A program made the translations under genes and the position numbers. Positions 9,199 through 18,021 of a DNA stretch of 64,000 nt are shown one piece after another; the stretch's first letter is position 1; each line of letters starts with the position of its first letter. The notes under the pieces were generated by a model, which saw nothing but the letters and a program-made list of their open reading frames with translations, did not search any database and was not told where the DNA came from. The stretch comes from Chryseobacterium polytrichastri (lineage in GTDB: Bacteria; Bacteroidota; Bacteroidia; Flavobacteriales; Weeksellaceae), in assembly GCF_900142445.1 (NCBI RefSeq), contig NZ_FRAV01000002.1, positions 62,001 through 126,000 of the forward strand, in the 5' to 3' direction.

Positions 9199-11424
9199 TT
9201 ATTGAGATTCTAAGTTTTCATTTTCAACTTTTTTATCAACCATATTTTTAATGATATTTTTTAATCTCTGGAACATAAATGAGCTCAATAATAAGATAAT
9301 ACCTAACAGAATAAAAGCAATGATTCTTGAAATATTATCCATTTGCCATATATCGTAGGCATAAAGTTTTAAAATCATTAACCCAAGAAGTACAAAGCCA
9401 ACTTTGCTTAGTTCTGTAATATTTTTCTTTAAACCGGAATAAATAAAAAGACTTGCAAGAATAGCCCAAATGATAGGTAAGTATAAAATACTAAAGTGCT
9501 TTTGTAATTTCCATGCTGTAGAGAGATTAGTGGCGTTTCCTAAAATATATAAATGATACAATTCACTGCTGATCACAATAACGAAGGTAATGGAAGCTAA
9601 CCAATAAGAAATTTTTGTTTTGAAGAAATCAGATTCGGGTAAGATTTTCCAAAGAGTATAGACAAAAGGAATCCAATAGAGTAGATGTACGATATAAAAA
9701 TTGCTATTAATATTCTTTAGTAAAATAGAGTTGACAAGTTCTGATGCTGAAAAAGTAACATTAAGGATCAATAAAAAAAAGAAAATAGATATTAATACGG
9801 TTTCCAGATCTTTATTAATATCTAATTTTTTACGGAATAACAAGATTACAAAAAGATAATACAAACTAAATAAGATTCCAATGCTGAAAATAAAAGAAGA
9901 AGGCCTCTCAGAAATATGATAAATGATTTCTAATAGCAAGGCAAAATAAATGACTCCAAAACTTAAAATTTTGAATGTATTTTCAAAGAAGCTATTGTCT
10001 TGTTTTTGTGTTTCTGGAAGCTTTTTTAGTAAAATCAAATTCGTAAGAGTAGTAATTACCGTTACCGAACTTGTTAAGAATACCGGGTTGAAAATAATTG
10101 CTAAATTCTTGACAGTATAATATTCTGCCCAAGTGATCATTTGTGTTATAATAACGAGAGGGAATAAGACATAAAAACAGATCTTGAAAATATTAAGATT
10201 TGTTTTCTTCCAGATAAATAATAATAAAGTGGCTTCAATAGCCCAAACCGTAGTGATTAAATGGGTTTTAAATTGCAAAGCAACGGCAATGGTAACAAGA
10301 CTTATCGTAATTCCTGTAAAAACTGAATAGTTGGTTGTAAATTCTTTTTTATTGTATTCTTTGAAAAGCAATAAGCTATTTACAAAAGCAAAAATAAGCG
10401 GAAATATAATGATAGGTTCATATTGTAATTCATTAAAAATATAAACTAAACCAATGATGCTTGAGAAATTAATCAACACAAGCATTAAAATGTCAAAAGT
10501 AGAAAGTATGCTTTTTCTTACATAGCTCTGTAATGCGAATGCATAGAAAATAATGTAAGCGATTATGTAAAAATAAATGCTTAAAAGTTGTGTTTTTTCT
10601 ATCGTCCAATAAGAGAGATAAACAGTTGTGAAAATAAAGGAGATCCAACCGACACTTTTCCATTGCTTCAAAAATGCTATTGTGAGCATTCCAACGTTTA
10701 AAACCATGATGTAAGTGAATAGGAAAAGATAGTTACTTTCTCCGGTACTGATCATTAATGGTGCTAAAAAGCCGCCAAATAATGAGAAGATAATTAATAT
10801 TTCACTCTTATAATAATAGGAGAGTAAAATGGAAATTAAGGTAATAAAGCATGTGATGGCAAAAGCTATGTTTTGACTGAATAGTTGATATTCTCTAAAG
10901 GCAATGGTTGTTGTGAAGTATAAAATTGAAATTCCACCTCCTGTAATGATAGAAGAAAACACCGAATAGTTTTTCTTTAAAAAATGGCCAATCAACATAA
11001 TCCCGGCTCCGATTAAGAATCCAACTCCGGCTCTTGCAGTTTCACCAATCCAGTTTTTATCGATTGCGTATTTAACGAAATATCCAATTCCTAAAACCAA
11101 CGTGAAAATTCCAATAATCGTTAATGCATTCTGCTTTAAGAAATCAAAAATTGGAGTGGTCCAATCTTTTTGTGGAGGTAAAAGAACTTCTTCAGAAATA
11201 TTTTGTTCTTCAGTACTTTGTTTAATTTCCTGAATGTTTTCATCTAAAACTGCGGATGCTTCAGGAATTGTTTGTTCTTGTTTTGCCTCTGTGACTGGGA
11301 TATTTTTAAAGGCATTTTTTTTAAGCTCGCCAATTTCATCCTCAAGATGATTTATTTTTTTGTTGAGTTTATAATAGATTAAAAAGAAAAATATAAGTAA
11401 TATAATTGAGAAGGAATTTTCCAT
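9199..11424 (-). CDS. DUF2339 polytopic membrane protein
   Basis: A 741-residue protein. One membrane helix at residues 5-20 is followed by a charged, partly coiled-coil linker (21-85), then more than 20 hydrophobic segments to near the carboxy terminus. The first core segments (IGETARAGVGFLIGAGIML and SIITGGGISILYFTT) match the start of the DUF2339 family, large membrane proteins of unknown function widespread in Bacteroidota. The charged tail (KKVENENLESQ) is cytoplasmic by the positive-inside rule. It is a single-gene unit; upstream is the terminator of the next gene. Confidence 0.8.
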   Translation of the reverse strand: MENSFSIILLIFFFLIYYKLNKKINHLEDEIGELKKNAFKNIPVTEAKQEQTIPEASAVLDENIQEIKQSTEEQNISEEVLLPPQKDWTTPIFDFLKQNALTIIGIFTLVLGIGYFVKYAIDKNWIGETARAGVGFLIGAGIMLIGHFLKKNYSVFSSIITGGGISILYFTTTIAFREYQLFSQNIAFAITCFITLISILLSYYYKSEILIIFSLFGGFLAPLMISTGESNYLFLFTYIMVLNVGMLTIAFLKQWKSVGWISFIFTTVYLSYWTIEKTQLLSIYFYIIAYIIFYAFALQSYVRKSILSTFDILMLVLINFSSIIGLVYIFNELQYEPIIIFPLIFAFVNSLLLFKEYNKKEFTTNYSVFTGITISLVTIAVALQFKTHLITTVWAIEATLLLFIWKKTNLNIFKICFYVLFPLVIITQMITWAEYYTVKNLAIIFNPVFLTSSVTVITTLTNLILLKKLPETQKQDNSFFENTFKILSFGVIYFALLLEIIYHISERPSSFIFSIGILFSLYYLFVILLFRKKLDINKDLETVLISIFFFLLILNVTFSASELVNSILLKNINSNFYIVHLLYWIPFVYTLWKILPESDFFKTKISYWLASITFVIVISSELYHLYILGNATNLSTAWKLQKHFSILYLPIIWAILASLFIYSGLKKNITELSKVGFVLLGLMILKLYAYDIWQMDNISRIIAFILLGIILLLSSFMFQRLKNIIKNMVDKKVENENLESQ

Positions 11425-11477
11425 TGATATGTTTTATGTATCAAATATAGATAAATGTAGGAGAAGGTCATCAATAA

Positions 11478-11509
11478 TTAACCCATCAACAAATTAGATG
11501 ATGGGCTAA
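11478..11509 (-). terminator. Terminator after the 11540-12256 gene
   Basis: On the minus strand TTAGCCCATCA pairs with TGATGGGTTAA (one G-T pair) around a 10-base loop. It lies downstream of the VGI-type secreted protein gene. Confidence 0.65.
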
Positions 11510-11539
11510 ATTATTTGAGTAATGAAAATAGAAAGCTAT

Positions 11540-12256
11540 TTAATTTGATACTTTGTAAATATAAAAAGATCCAATACTGGATCCGAGTACTCCTGCATCA
11601 ATAACTGAGGTTCCTGTAAGTCCGAATGATATTTTATCTCCGGTTTGCAATGGATACAGTGAGTTAATAGAACTGTCCGAAATGGTTAAACTTAAAACAA
11701 GCGGAACCGAAATACCGCTGAAAGTACAGTTGTCAATAAGAGTAGCTACAGCGGCTCTTGTTCTGAGGATACCTATACCGGTGCCGGTGGTAAGCAAGGA
11801 AGCTTGAAGGCCAGAGCCATAGCGGAAAGAAAATCCAATTGCATATGTGCCACTAGAAGGAACTGTATAAGTATGATCTGTATCAGTAAAAAGTGCTGGA
11901 GTTCCAACAGTTCCATCTGCTTGTAAAAAAGTTACAACCTGAAATCCAGAAGGAAATATTCCTAAACTTAATAAAGTTATACCTGTCGTTTTTTTTGCTG
12001 CAAATACAGATGCGTTTACTGATGAACTAATAAACGCTTGTGGAGTAATCTCAGCAATTTGAAAATCTCCACCAGTACCTTGGTTTGATAACAGAAGTTG
12101 GTAACCAGTGAGAGAGGTTGCCGTTGGAATACTTCTAATTTTCATTGTTCCATTTACATCCAGCATTGCAGTTGGAGTGGATGTTCCGATCCCGACTTGC
12201 GAAAATGCAGAAATGGTGATAAGGGATAAAATTGCACTACAAATTTTAGTTTTCAT
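11540..12256 (-). CDS. Secreted VGIGT-type protein, paralogue A
   Basis: A 238-residue protein with a signal peptide (MKTKICSAILSLITISAFS) and then QVGIGTSTPTAMLDVNG, an amino-terminal repeat-like motif frequent in flavobacterial surface and tail-fibre-like proteins. The rest (from about residue 80) is a glycine- and serine-rich beta domain with SVFAAKKTTGI, TYAIGFSFRYGSG and a final SFYIYKV strand, suggestive of a C1q/TNF-like jelly roll. It is clearly homologous to the gene at 12573-13277. The function is unknown; an exported trimeric binding protein is possible. Confidence 0.7.
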   Translation of the reverse strand: MKTKICSAILSLITISAFSQVGIGTSTPTAMLDVNGTMKIRSIPTATSLTGYQLLLSNQGTGGDFQIAEITPQAFISSSVNASVFAAKKTTGITLLSLGIFPSGFQVVTFLQADGTVGTPALFTDTDHTYTVPSSGTYAIGFSFRYGSGLQASLLTTGTGIGILRTRAAVATLIDNCTFSGISVPLVLSLTISDSSINSLYPLQTGDKISFGLTGTSVIDAGVLGSSIGSFYIYKVSN

Positions 12257-12572
12257 GTCAAAATAATTTAATTATTGATGGTTAATTCAGTTAGTTTTCT
12301 ATTTGTAGTGAAGCAAAAACTATGCCTGCTGTTTAGTATTTATTTAACATAAATTAAGATGTGGTATTATAATTTTAATTTTAACATAATTAATAATTAA
12401 AATTATGATACACATTGGGTTATATATGTGAATTTGATAAGTTGAAAGAGTTGTTTTTAATTGACGAGTTCTATTTTAATAAATCACTGTTTAGTTATGT
12501 ATCGTATAAAAAAAATGATACTCCCTTGGAATAAGGCAGTATCATTGATTTAATTTATCTTTTTAAAGTGAA
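12257..12572. other. AT-rich spacer between two paralogues, with a terminator
   Basis: This spacer separates two paralogous secreted-protein genes on the minus strand. It contains the terminator at 12514-12546. The rest is very AT-rich and should hold the promoter of the downstream gene. I see no gene. Confidence 0.5.
12514..12546 (-). terminator. Terminator after the 12573-13277 gene
   Basis: On the minus strand, stem AATGATACT / AGTATCATT, extended by CCTT/AAGG after a mismatch, followed by a long T run. Confidence 0.75.
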
Positions 12573-13277
12573 TTAATTGGATATTTTGTAGACATAAAAA
12601 GAAGTAGCACTTGTACTCAATGAACTTGCTCCCAAAGCACCGCTATTGGTAAGTCCAAAATATAGTTTATCACCAGCATTTAAATTGTGGATAGAATTGA
12701 TGTTTGCCTCCGATATGGTAAGTGCTAGAAGTCCTAAATTAATTCCGTTAAAATTTCTTGTTTCCAACACTGAAAAATTACCATTTGTATTTTTCAGAAT
12801 TCCAATTCCCGGACCGCCGGTTAATAAAGATGCCTGTATTCCGGATCCATAGCGGAAATAAAATCCTACAGCATACACTCCGGTTTCAGGTACAATATAG
12901 GAATTATCAGAATTCGATAATAAAGTAGGAGTACCTACTGTGGTGTCTGCCTGTACAAAATTGACTTGTTTCCATGTGGAAAATAGAGTGAGACTTAATA
13001 AAGAAATACCGGATGTCTTTTTTGCCGAGAAGACGGTAGGGTTCGTTTTTATGCTGGTAAATATTGAACCAGGGTCAATCTGTGATACTTCCGAATTATT
13101 TTGGTTAAGTACCATAATCTCGTAACCGGAAAGAGTCGTTGTTTTAGGAACTTGCCTAATCATTGTATTTCCGTTTACGTCTAGTGTAGATTTGGGATCT
13201 GATGTTTTTATCCCAACCTGAGCAAATATAGCCATTGAAAAGATGATAAAAATCGCATTTGTAAGTTTGTTCTTCAT
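12573..13277 (-). CDS. Secreted VGIGT-type protein, paralogue B
   Basis: A 234-residue homologue of the gene at 11540-12256, aligned over its whole length. Both share a signal peptide followed by QVGI.TS.P...LDVNG, then SVFSAKKTSGISLLSL, the YAVGFYFRYGSGIQASLL stretch (nearly the same in both) and an SFYVYKISN end. The pair arose by tandem duplication, and each copy has its own terminator. The role is unknown. The predicted beta-rich carboxy-terminal domain resembles C1q/TNF-like folds, but this is inferred from strand pattern only. Confidence 0.7.
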   Translation of the reverse strand: MKNKLTNAIFIIFSMAIFAQVGIKTSDPKSTLDVNGNTMIRQVPKTTTLSGYEIMVLNQNNSEVSQIDPGSIFTSIKTNPTVFSAKKTSGISLLSLTLFSTWKQVNFVQADTTVGTPTLLSNSDNSYIVPETGVYAVGFYFRYGSGIQASLLTGGPGIGILKNTNGNFSVLETRNFNGINLGLLALTISEANINSIHNLNAGDKLYFGLTNSGALGASSLSTSATSFYVYKISN

Positions 13278-13668
13278 AATATAAATTATATATTGATGTA
13301 TTTATACAATATTTGTACCTTATAAATGATATTTAGATAAGTTTAACGTGTGTTATTTTGTGAAAATCGCAATGAGTAAGGTGTGATCAATTTACCTATA
13401 CTTTTATTTTTTTCTTATAATTTAAATTAAAATCGAAAATATTAAATTTAGTATGGTTGTTTTGGTTTATTTTTTCTTATTGTTTTTAGTGAAATGATAA
13501 TGACTAAATATTAAAATATAAGAGTTTAAAACTGTTCTAAAATTTTGATAATGTTAACTAATTTTATGATAAATATTTAAATTTTTTTATGCAATCTCTA
13601 AGTATAAAAATAAATAGTGTCTCAAATTGGGACACTATCTAATAAATTTTAGGGTAAGAATTTTAGTT
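13278..13668. other. AT-rich intergenic region, promoter and terminator only
   Basis: About 390 bp with very high AT content between pheA and the secreted-protein paralogue. Apart from the pheA terminator at 13614-13638 and the presumed promoter region of the downstream gene, I see no gene, repeat or RNA structure. Confidence 0.5.
13614..13638 (-). terminator. Terminator after pheA
   Basis: A 10-bp stem ATAGTGTCTC / GGGACACTAT (one wobble pair) with a 5-base loop, downstream of pheA on the minus strand. Confidence 0.75.
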
Positions 13669-14520
13669 TTAGCTTTTTAAAAGAAACTCTTTATAATTTC
13701 CAAGAAAATCTACTTCAGCGTGTATAGATTTTAATTCTTCTAAAGCATTTTCATGTAATATAGCATCCCATTTTCCTACTACATTAATAAAGAAGAAATA
13801 ATTCCCAAGACCTGTTTTTAGTGTTCTGGATTCAATCTTGCTTAAATTCATTTTTCTCCATGCGAAAACAGATAAGACCTGATGAAGGCCTCCCGCGTGA
13901 TCTTCAGGTAACGTAATCAGTAATCCTGATTTTTCACCCAAAACATCTAGCACTTCATTATTATATATATTGTGTTGTTTTGATATAACAATAAATCGGG
14001 TATGGTTTTGCTCAAAATCCTGAATATTACGATTGATAATTTTCAGACCATATAAATTAGCCGCAAACTGATTGGCAACTGCCGCTCTTTTAAGTTCAGG
14101 ATGTTCCGAAATATATTTTGCTGCTGCAGCAGTTGATGAAAAATCCTGTTTTTGAACGTTTTTATAGGTAGTATCTAAAAAATGGAAACTCTGAGCCAAT
14201 GCCTGTGGATGAGAATAGATCTTCTCAATTTCATTAGCATCATTATCTGGATGAATCATCAGGTGGTGGGCGATAGGCATTACCGCTTCGGCCTCTATCT
14301 TTATAGATGAGGTTTTGTATAGATAATCCAACGTCATTGAAACGGTGCCTTCTATTGAATTTTCTAAAGGAACCACAGCTTTATCTACTTCGCCTTTTTC
14401 AACGGCTTCAAAACAGTCTAAAATATTAGTCTGTGGCAAAAGTTCTTCATTGGGGAATAATTGGGCAGTGGCAAGTTGAGTGAAACTTGCGTGAGGACCC
14501 AAAAATGCGATCTTCATCAT
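13669..14520 (-). CDS. pheA: Prephenate dehydratase
   Basis: Converts prephenate to phenylpyruvate in phenylalanine synthesis. The 283-residue protein has the monofunctional architecture without chorismate mutase: the PDT domain at about residues 3-180 (KIAFLGPHASFTQLA, PLENSIEGTV, and the NHTRFIVIS motif with the catalytic TRF) and a carboxy-terminal ACT domain at about 200-278 with ITLPEDHAGGLHQVL and the ESRTLK motif, which binds phenylalanine for feedback inhibition. Start at 14520 or 14517; two adjacent ATGs are present. Confidence 0.93.
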   Translation of the reverse strand: MMKIAFLGPHASFTQLATAQLFPNEELLPQTNILDCFEAVEKGEVDKAVVPLENSIEGTVSMTLDYLYKTSSIKIEAEAVMPIAHHLMIHPDNDANEIEKIYSHPQALAQSFHFLDTTYKNVQKQDFSSTAAAAKYISEHPELKRAAVANQFAANLYGLKIINRNIQDFEQNHTRFIVISKQHNIYNNEVLDVLGEKSGLLITLPEDHAGGLHQVLSVFAWRKMNLSKIESRTLKTGLGNYFFFINVVGKWDAILHENALEELKSIHAEVDFLGNYKEFLLKS

Positions 14521-14624
14521 AATTGTTTATATATTATATTCTTTTTTGTACTGAATTGAAGTTCAAATATGGTAATAATAATTTAAAACCAATGCCTGTT
14601 ATCTTAAATTTTGAACTCTAAATT

Positions 14625-15035
14625 TTAAGATTTCCAATGGTCTTCAATTAGCTTCATTAGAATATCAGGACACTTGATGATTTTGTTCATTTTTGCATCC
14701 AAAAAAAATAAAGTTGTTGAAGCTTCTGTAATTTTAATATGCTCCGAATTGTAAATTTCATACTCAAATTCAATTTTTACCCCCGGAATTTTTTTTATGA
14801 AAGTATGAATTTCTAATTCTTGGTCATACAATGCGGGCTTCAAATACTTGATTTTATACTCTGAAACCGGTAGCCAAATTCCCTGATTCTCAATCTCATC
14901 ATATGACATTCCGATGCTTCGAAAAAGCTCAACTCTTCCAATTTCAAAGTATTCTGCATAGTTGCCATAATAGACGTATTTCATGGGGTCTGTCTCTCCG
15001 TAACGTACTCGTATTGAGTGTGTTGTGTGTATCAT
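14625..15035 (-). CDS. YbgC-like acyl-CoA thioesterase
   Basis: A 136-residue hot-dog-fold 4HBT thioesterase. The signature RVRYGETDPMKYVYYGNYAEYFE contains the catalytic aspartate (GETD) and the conserved Tyr/Asn of the YbgC family. Members hydrolyse acyl-CoA thioesters; the natural substrate here is not predictable. It lies upstream of pheA on the same strand with a gap of about 100 bp, and divergent from dnaA. Confidence 0.85.
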   Translation of the reverse strand: MIHTTHSIRVRYGETDPMKYVYYGNYAEYFEIGRVELFRSIGMSYDEIENQGIWLPVSEYKIKYLKPALYDQELEIHTFIKKIPGVKIEFEYEIYNSEHIKITEASTTLFFLDAKMNKIIKCPDILMKLIEDHWKS

Positions 15036-15170
15036 TTTTGTTGCTTAAATATACATACAAATATATTTTTAAATAATCAATACCTCCAAAATTTTTTTAT
15101 GAAAATAAAAAATTGGAACTTTGTCTTCCTCCTAAAAAGAGACTAACAAAGAATTAATCGGGGCATAAAA

Positions 15171-16625
15171 ATGAACGAAAATTTAATGATGATATGGCAG
15201 AGGTGCCTTCAGTTTATGCGAGATAATCTCAATGCTGCTGAAGACAGTTCTGATCTAAAAAAGCTTGAAAAATCTTTCGACTTACTATTTGACAAGGTTC
15301 AGCCAGTTTCTTTGGTTGACAACAACCTTACGTTGATGGTTCCGAGTGATTTTTACAAGGAATATATTGAGGATAATTACCTATCCCTTCTTTCTGCTGC
15401 CCTAAAGAAAAATATTGGTAAAGGAGTTAAATTATGGTATTCTGTAATGGAAAATAAGCCTTTTGGTTTAGAAAAACCTGTTACAATGAATATGAAAGGG
15501 AAAAGTGTTCCTACTCCGAAAGTTCAAGAAACAATGCCTCAAGGCTTTTCATCTAATATCGTTAATCCTTTTGTACTTCCGGGAATCAAAAAAGTAAATA
15601 TTGATTCTAACCTAAAAGCTGATTTCTCATTTGATAATTATATAGAAGGAGAAAGCAATAAATTTGCTGCTACTGTAGCAAGATCTATCGCCAAAAGACC
15701 TGGTGCAACAGCTTTCAATCCTTTGTTCTTATATGGAGGTTATGGAGTGGGGAAAACCCACTTAGGACAGGCAGTTGGTCTGGAAGTAAAAAGCCAGTTT
15801 CCTGATAAAGTGGTTCTTTATTTGTCTTCTGAAAAATTCATTCAACAGTTTATTTCAGCAGCAAAAGCGCATAAGCAAACTGAGTTTGCTAATTTTTACC
15901 AAATGGTAGATGTTCTGATTATCGACGATATTCAGTTCCTTTCCGGAAAATCTGCTACACAGGATAGTTTCTTCCACATTTTTGATTATTTGCATCAAAA
16001 CGGAAAACAAATCATCCTTACATCAGATAAGGCTCCTGTAGATATTATGGATATCCAAGACAGAATTGTTTCTCGTTTTAAATGGGGACTTTCTGCAGAA
16101 ATAAAATCTCCGGATTTACAAACTCGTAGACAAATTATTGTAGACAAATTAAGTAGAGACGGAATCGTTTTAACAGATGATATACTAGATTTCCTAGCTA
16201 CTGAAACTAAAACGAACGTAAGAGAATTAATTGGAGTTATTAACTCTGTAATTGCTTACTCTACTGTTTATAAGAGAGATATGAGTCTTGAATTGTTAAA
16301 AGAGACCATAAGTAAAATTGCTGCAACTCAGAAAAAAATCATTAATATTCCTTACATTCAGGAAGTTGTTTGTGATTATTTCGGAATTAAAAAAGAACAG
16401 CTTTTATCCAAGACAAGAAAAAGAGAAATCGCACTTCCAAGACAATTGGCAATGTACTTCTCAAAAGAATTAACAAATTCTACATTCACTAAAATTGGTA
16501 TGGAAATGGGCGGAAAAGACCATTCAACAGTAATGTATGCCTGTGACACGATCAAGGATGTTTCTAAGATCGACAAAGAAGTGAAAAAATACGTAAAAGA
16601 ACTTGGAGAAAGAATCAAACACTAA
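15171..16625 (+). CDS. dnaA: Chromosomal replication initiator protein DnaA
   Basis: DnaA binds origin boxes and melts oriC. The 484-residue protein has all four domains: domain I (about 1-95), a linker, AAA+ domain III with Walker A GGYGVGKTHL from residue 189 and Walker B VLIIDDIQFL, and the DNA-binding domain IV with the GGKDHSTVMYA signature near the end. Upstream is a thioesterase gene on the other strand, and downstream are a phosphatase and a methylase rather than dnaN. I found no cluster of DnaA boxes in the two flanking gaps, so the origin need not be here. Confidence 0.96.
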   Translation: MNENLMMIWQRCLQFMRDNLNAAEDSSDLKKLEKSFDLLFDKVQPVSLVDNNLTLMVPSDFYKEYIEDNYLSLLSAALKKNIGKGVKLWYSVMENKPFGLEKPVTMNMKGKSVPTPKVQETMPQGFSSNIVNPFVLPGIKKVNIDSNLKADFSFDNYIEGESNKFAATVARSIAKRPGATAFNPLFLYGGYGVGKTHLGQAVGLEVKSQFPDKVVLYLSSEKFIQQFISAAKAHKQTEFANFYQMVDVLIIDDIQFLSGKSATQDSFFHIFDYLHQNGKQIILTSDKAPVDIMDIQDRIVSRFKWGLSAEIKSPDLQTRRQIIVDKLSRDGIVLTDDILDFLATETKTNVRELIGVINSVIAYSTVYKRDMSLELLKETISKIAATQKKIINIPYIQEVVCDYFGIKKEQLLSKTRKREIALPRQLAMYFSKELTNSTFTKIGMEMGGKDHSTVMYACDTIKDVSKIDKEVKKYVKELGERIKH

Positions 16626-16649
16626 GATCATTACTTAAAGATAACGAAG

Positions 16650-16678
16650 ATGAAGAATAATATTATTCTTCATTTTTT
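16650..16678 (+). terminator. Terminator after dnaA
   Basis: A perfectly self-complementary hairpin, ATGAAGAATAA pairing with TTATTCTTCAT, followed by six T residues. Confidence 0.8.
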
Positions 16679-16746
16679 GTTTAGTTTTGTCAGAAGAAAA
16701 ATGACAACTTTTTATAATTTACATTTTAAACTTTAGATTTAATGAT

Positions 16747-17202
16747 ATGAAAATATTGATGGTCTGTTTAGGAAATATATGCAGAAGCCCTTTAGCAGAA
16801 GGTATTATGAAGGTAAAGCTTCCTGAAAGTTTTTTTGTTGATTCTGCGGGAACCATTTCTATGCATGAAGGAAAACATCCCGATTCAAGATCCATCAAAA
16901 TTGCAACTAATCACGGAATCGATATTTCAAAACAAAGATCCAGACCGATTGTAAAATCAGATTTTGAAACTTTTGATAAAATCTATTGTATGGATATCAA
17001 TGTATATCAAGAAGTTATTTCCAGAACTAATAATGAAAAATATCGTCAGAAAGTTTCTTTGTTTTTGGAAGCCGCCGGAAATCACAAAAATACAGAAGTT
17101 CCGGATCCTTATTGGGGAGATCTGAATGATTTTGAAGAGGTCTTCCAGCTGTTGGAAGAAGGTTGTAATACAATCGCTCAACAGCTCACACATAATGTAT
17201 AA
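16747..17202 (+). CDS. Low-molecular-weight protein-tyrosine phosphatase
   Basis: A 151-residue cytosolic phosphatase. The P-loop CLGNICRS has the CX5R signature (Cys7, Arg13) directly after the first strand, and the general-acid aspartate is in VPDPYWGD (Asp120). Length and order fit the LMW-PTP family. Substrates in Bacteroidota are not established. The methylase gene starts 18 bp downstream on the same strand, so the two are probably cotranscribed. Confidence 0.9.
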   Translation: MKILMVCLGNICRSPLAEGIMKVKLPESFFVDSAGTISMHEGKHPDSRSIKIATNHGIDISKQRSRPIVKSDFETFDKIYCMDINVYQEVISRTNNEKYRQKVSLFLEAAGNHKNTEVPDPYWGDLNDFEEVFQLLEEGCNTIAQQLTHNV

Positions 17203-17220
17203 TTCATAACGCTACATAAA

Positions 17221-17919
17221 ATGCTTTTTTTACTACCAGCTTATTTATCTGAAAACACTTCTATTAATCATTTTTCGCCTGTTTTGAAAGACTATATCAT
17301 GCAGACGGACTATTTCTTCGTCGAGAATGAAAAGACCGCAAGAAAGGTGGTTAAATTCTTTGCTCCCGAGAAAAAACAATCGGATCTGAAACTGTTTTTA
17401 TTAGATAAGTACACCGAAAATAAAGATATCAAAGAAGCTCAGGAATTGATGTTGAAAGGACAGGATTTTGGACTGCTTTCCGAAGCCGGACTTCCTTGTA
17501 TCGCCGACCCTGGAAACCTGATCGTAAAATGGTGTCACGAAAAAAACATTCGTGTTGTCCCAATTTCAGGGCCTTCATCTATTATTTTAGCTTTGATTTC
17601 CAGTGGTTTTAACGGACAGGAATTTAGCTTTAATGGATATTTACCGATTGAAAAAGGCGAAAAGAAAAAGCAGATTGTTCAGCTGGAAGGCTTGGTTCAA
17701 AGAACAGGATATTCACAGATTTTTATGGAAACTCCTTATCGAAATAATGCCCTTTTTGAAGATCTAACTAAATTTCTTTCACCCAATACAAAGCTTTGTA
17801 TCGCTGCCAATATCAACGATCCTGAACATGAATTTATCAAAACAAAAACGATAAAAGAATGGCAAAAACAAAAACCTGAACTGCATAAAGTTCCGGCTGT
17901 TTTTGTTTTAGGTAAATAG
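17221..17919 (+). CDS. RsmI-like tetrapyrrole-methylase-fold SAM methyltransferase
   Basis: A 232-residue member of the RsmI branch of the tetrapyrrole methylase fold. RsmI 2'-O-methylates C1402 of 16S rRNA. Visible motifs: GLLSEAGLPCIADPG (the SAM-binding region), VVPISGPSSIILALISSGF and FSFNGYLP, followed by METPYRNN. The amino-terminal strand (LFLLPAYLSEN) differs from E. coli RsmI, as is usual for the shorter flavobacterial homologue, so the exact substrate is inferred. Confidence 0.8.
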   Translation: MLFLLPAYLSENTSINHFSPVLKDYIMQTDYFFVENEKTARKVVKFFAPEKKQSDLKLFLLDKYTENKDIKEAQELMLKGQDFGLLSEAGLPCIADPGNLIVKWCHEKNIRVVPISGPSSIILALISSGFNGQEFSFNGYLPIEKGEKKKQIVQLEGLVQRTGYSQIFMETPYRNNALFEDLTKFLSPNTKLCIAANINDPEHEFIKTKTIKEWQKQKPELHKVPAVFVLGK

Positions 17920-17929
17920 TCTTGTTAAG

Positions 17930-18013
17930 GTCATTGCGAACCGTAGGTGAAGCAATCTCAATTTTACAATAATATGAATGAGATTGCTTCGTTGCTTCGC
18001 TCCTCGCAATGAC
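17930..18013. repeat. Inverted-repeat element, GTCATTGCGA type
   Basis: Two arms, 17930-17960 (GTCATTGCGA... AGCAATCTCA) and 17979-18013 (TGAGATTGCTTC...TCGCAATGAC), form a long imperfect stem with a short loop. A second copy with a longer spacer lies at 34479-34652. The position directly after a gene end is typical for REP/MITE-like intergenic repeats. Confidence 0.8.
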
Positions 18014-18021
18014 GAAAAAAC

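Noticed and set aside
15036..15170. Possible replication origin beside dnaA
   Set aside because: I found no cluster of DnaA-box-like 9-mers or AT-rich 13-mers in either gap next to dnaA. In Bacteroidota dnaA is often not at oriC.
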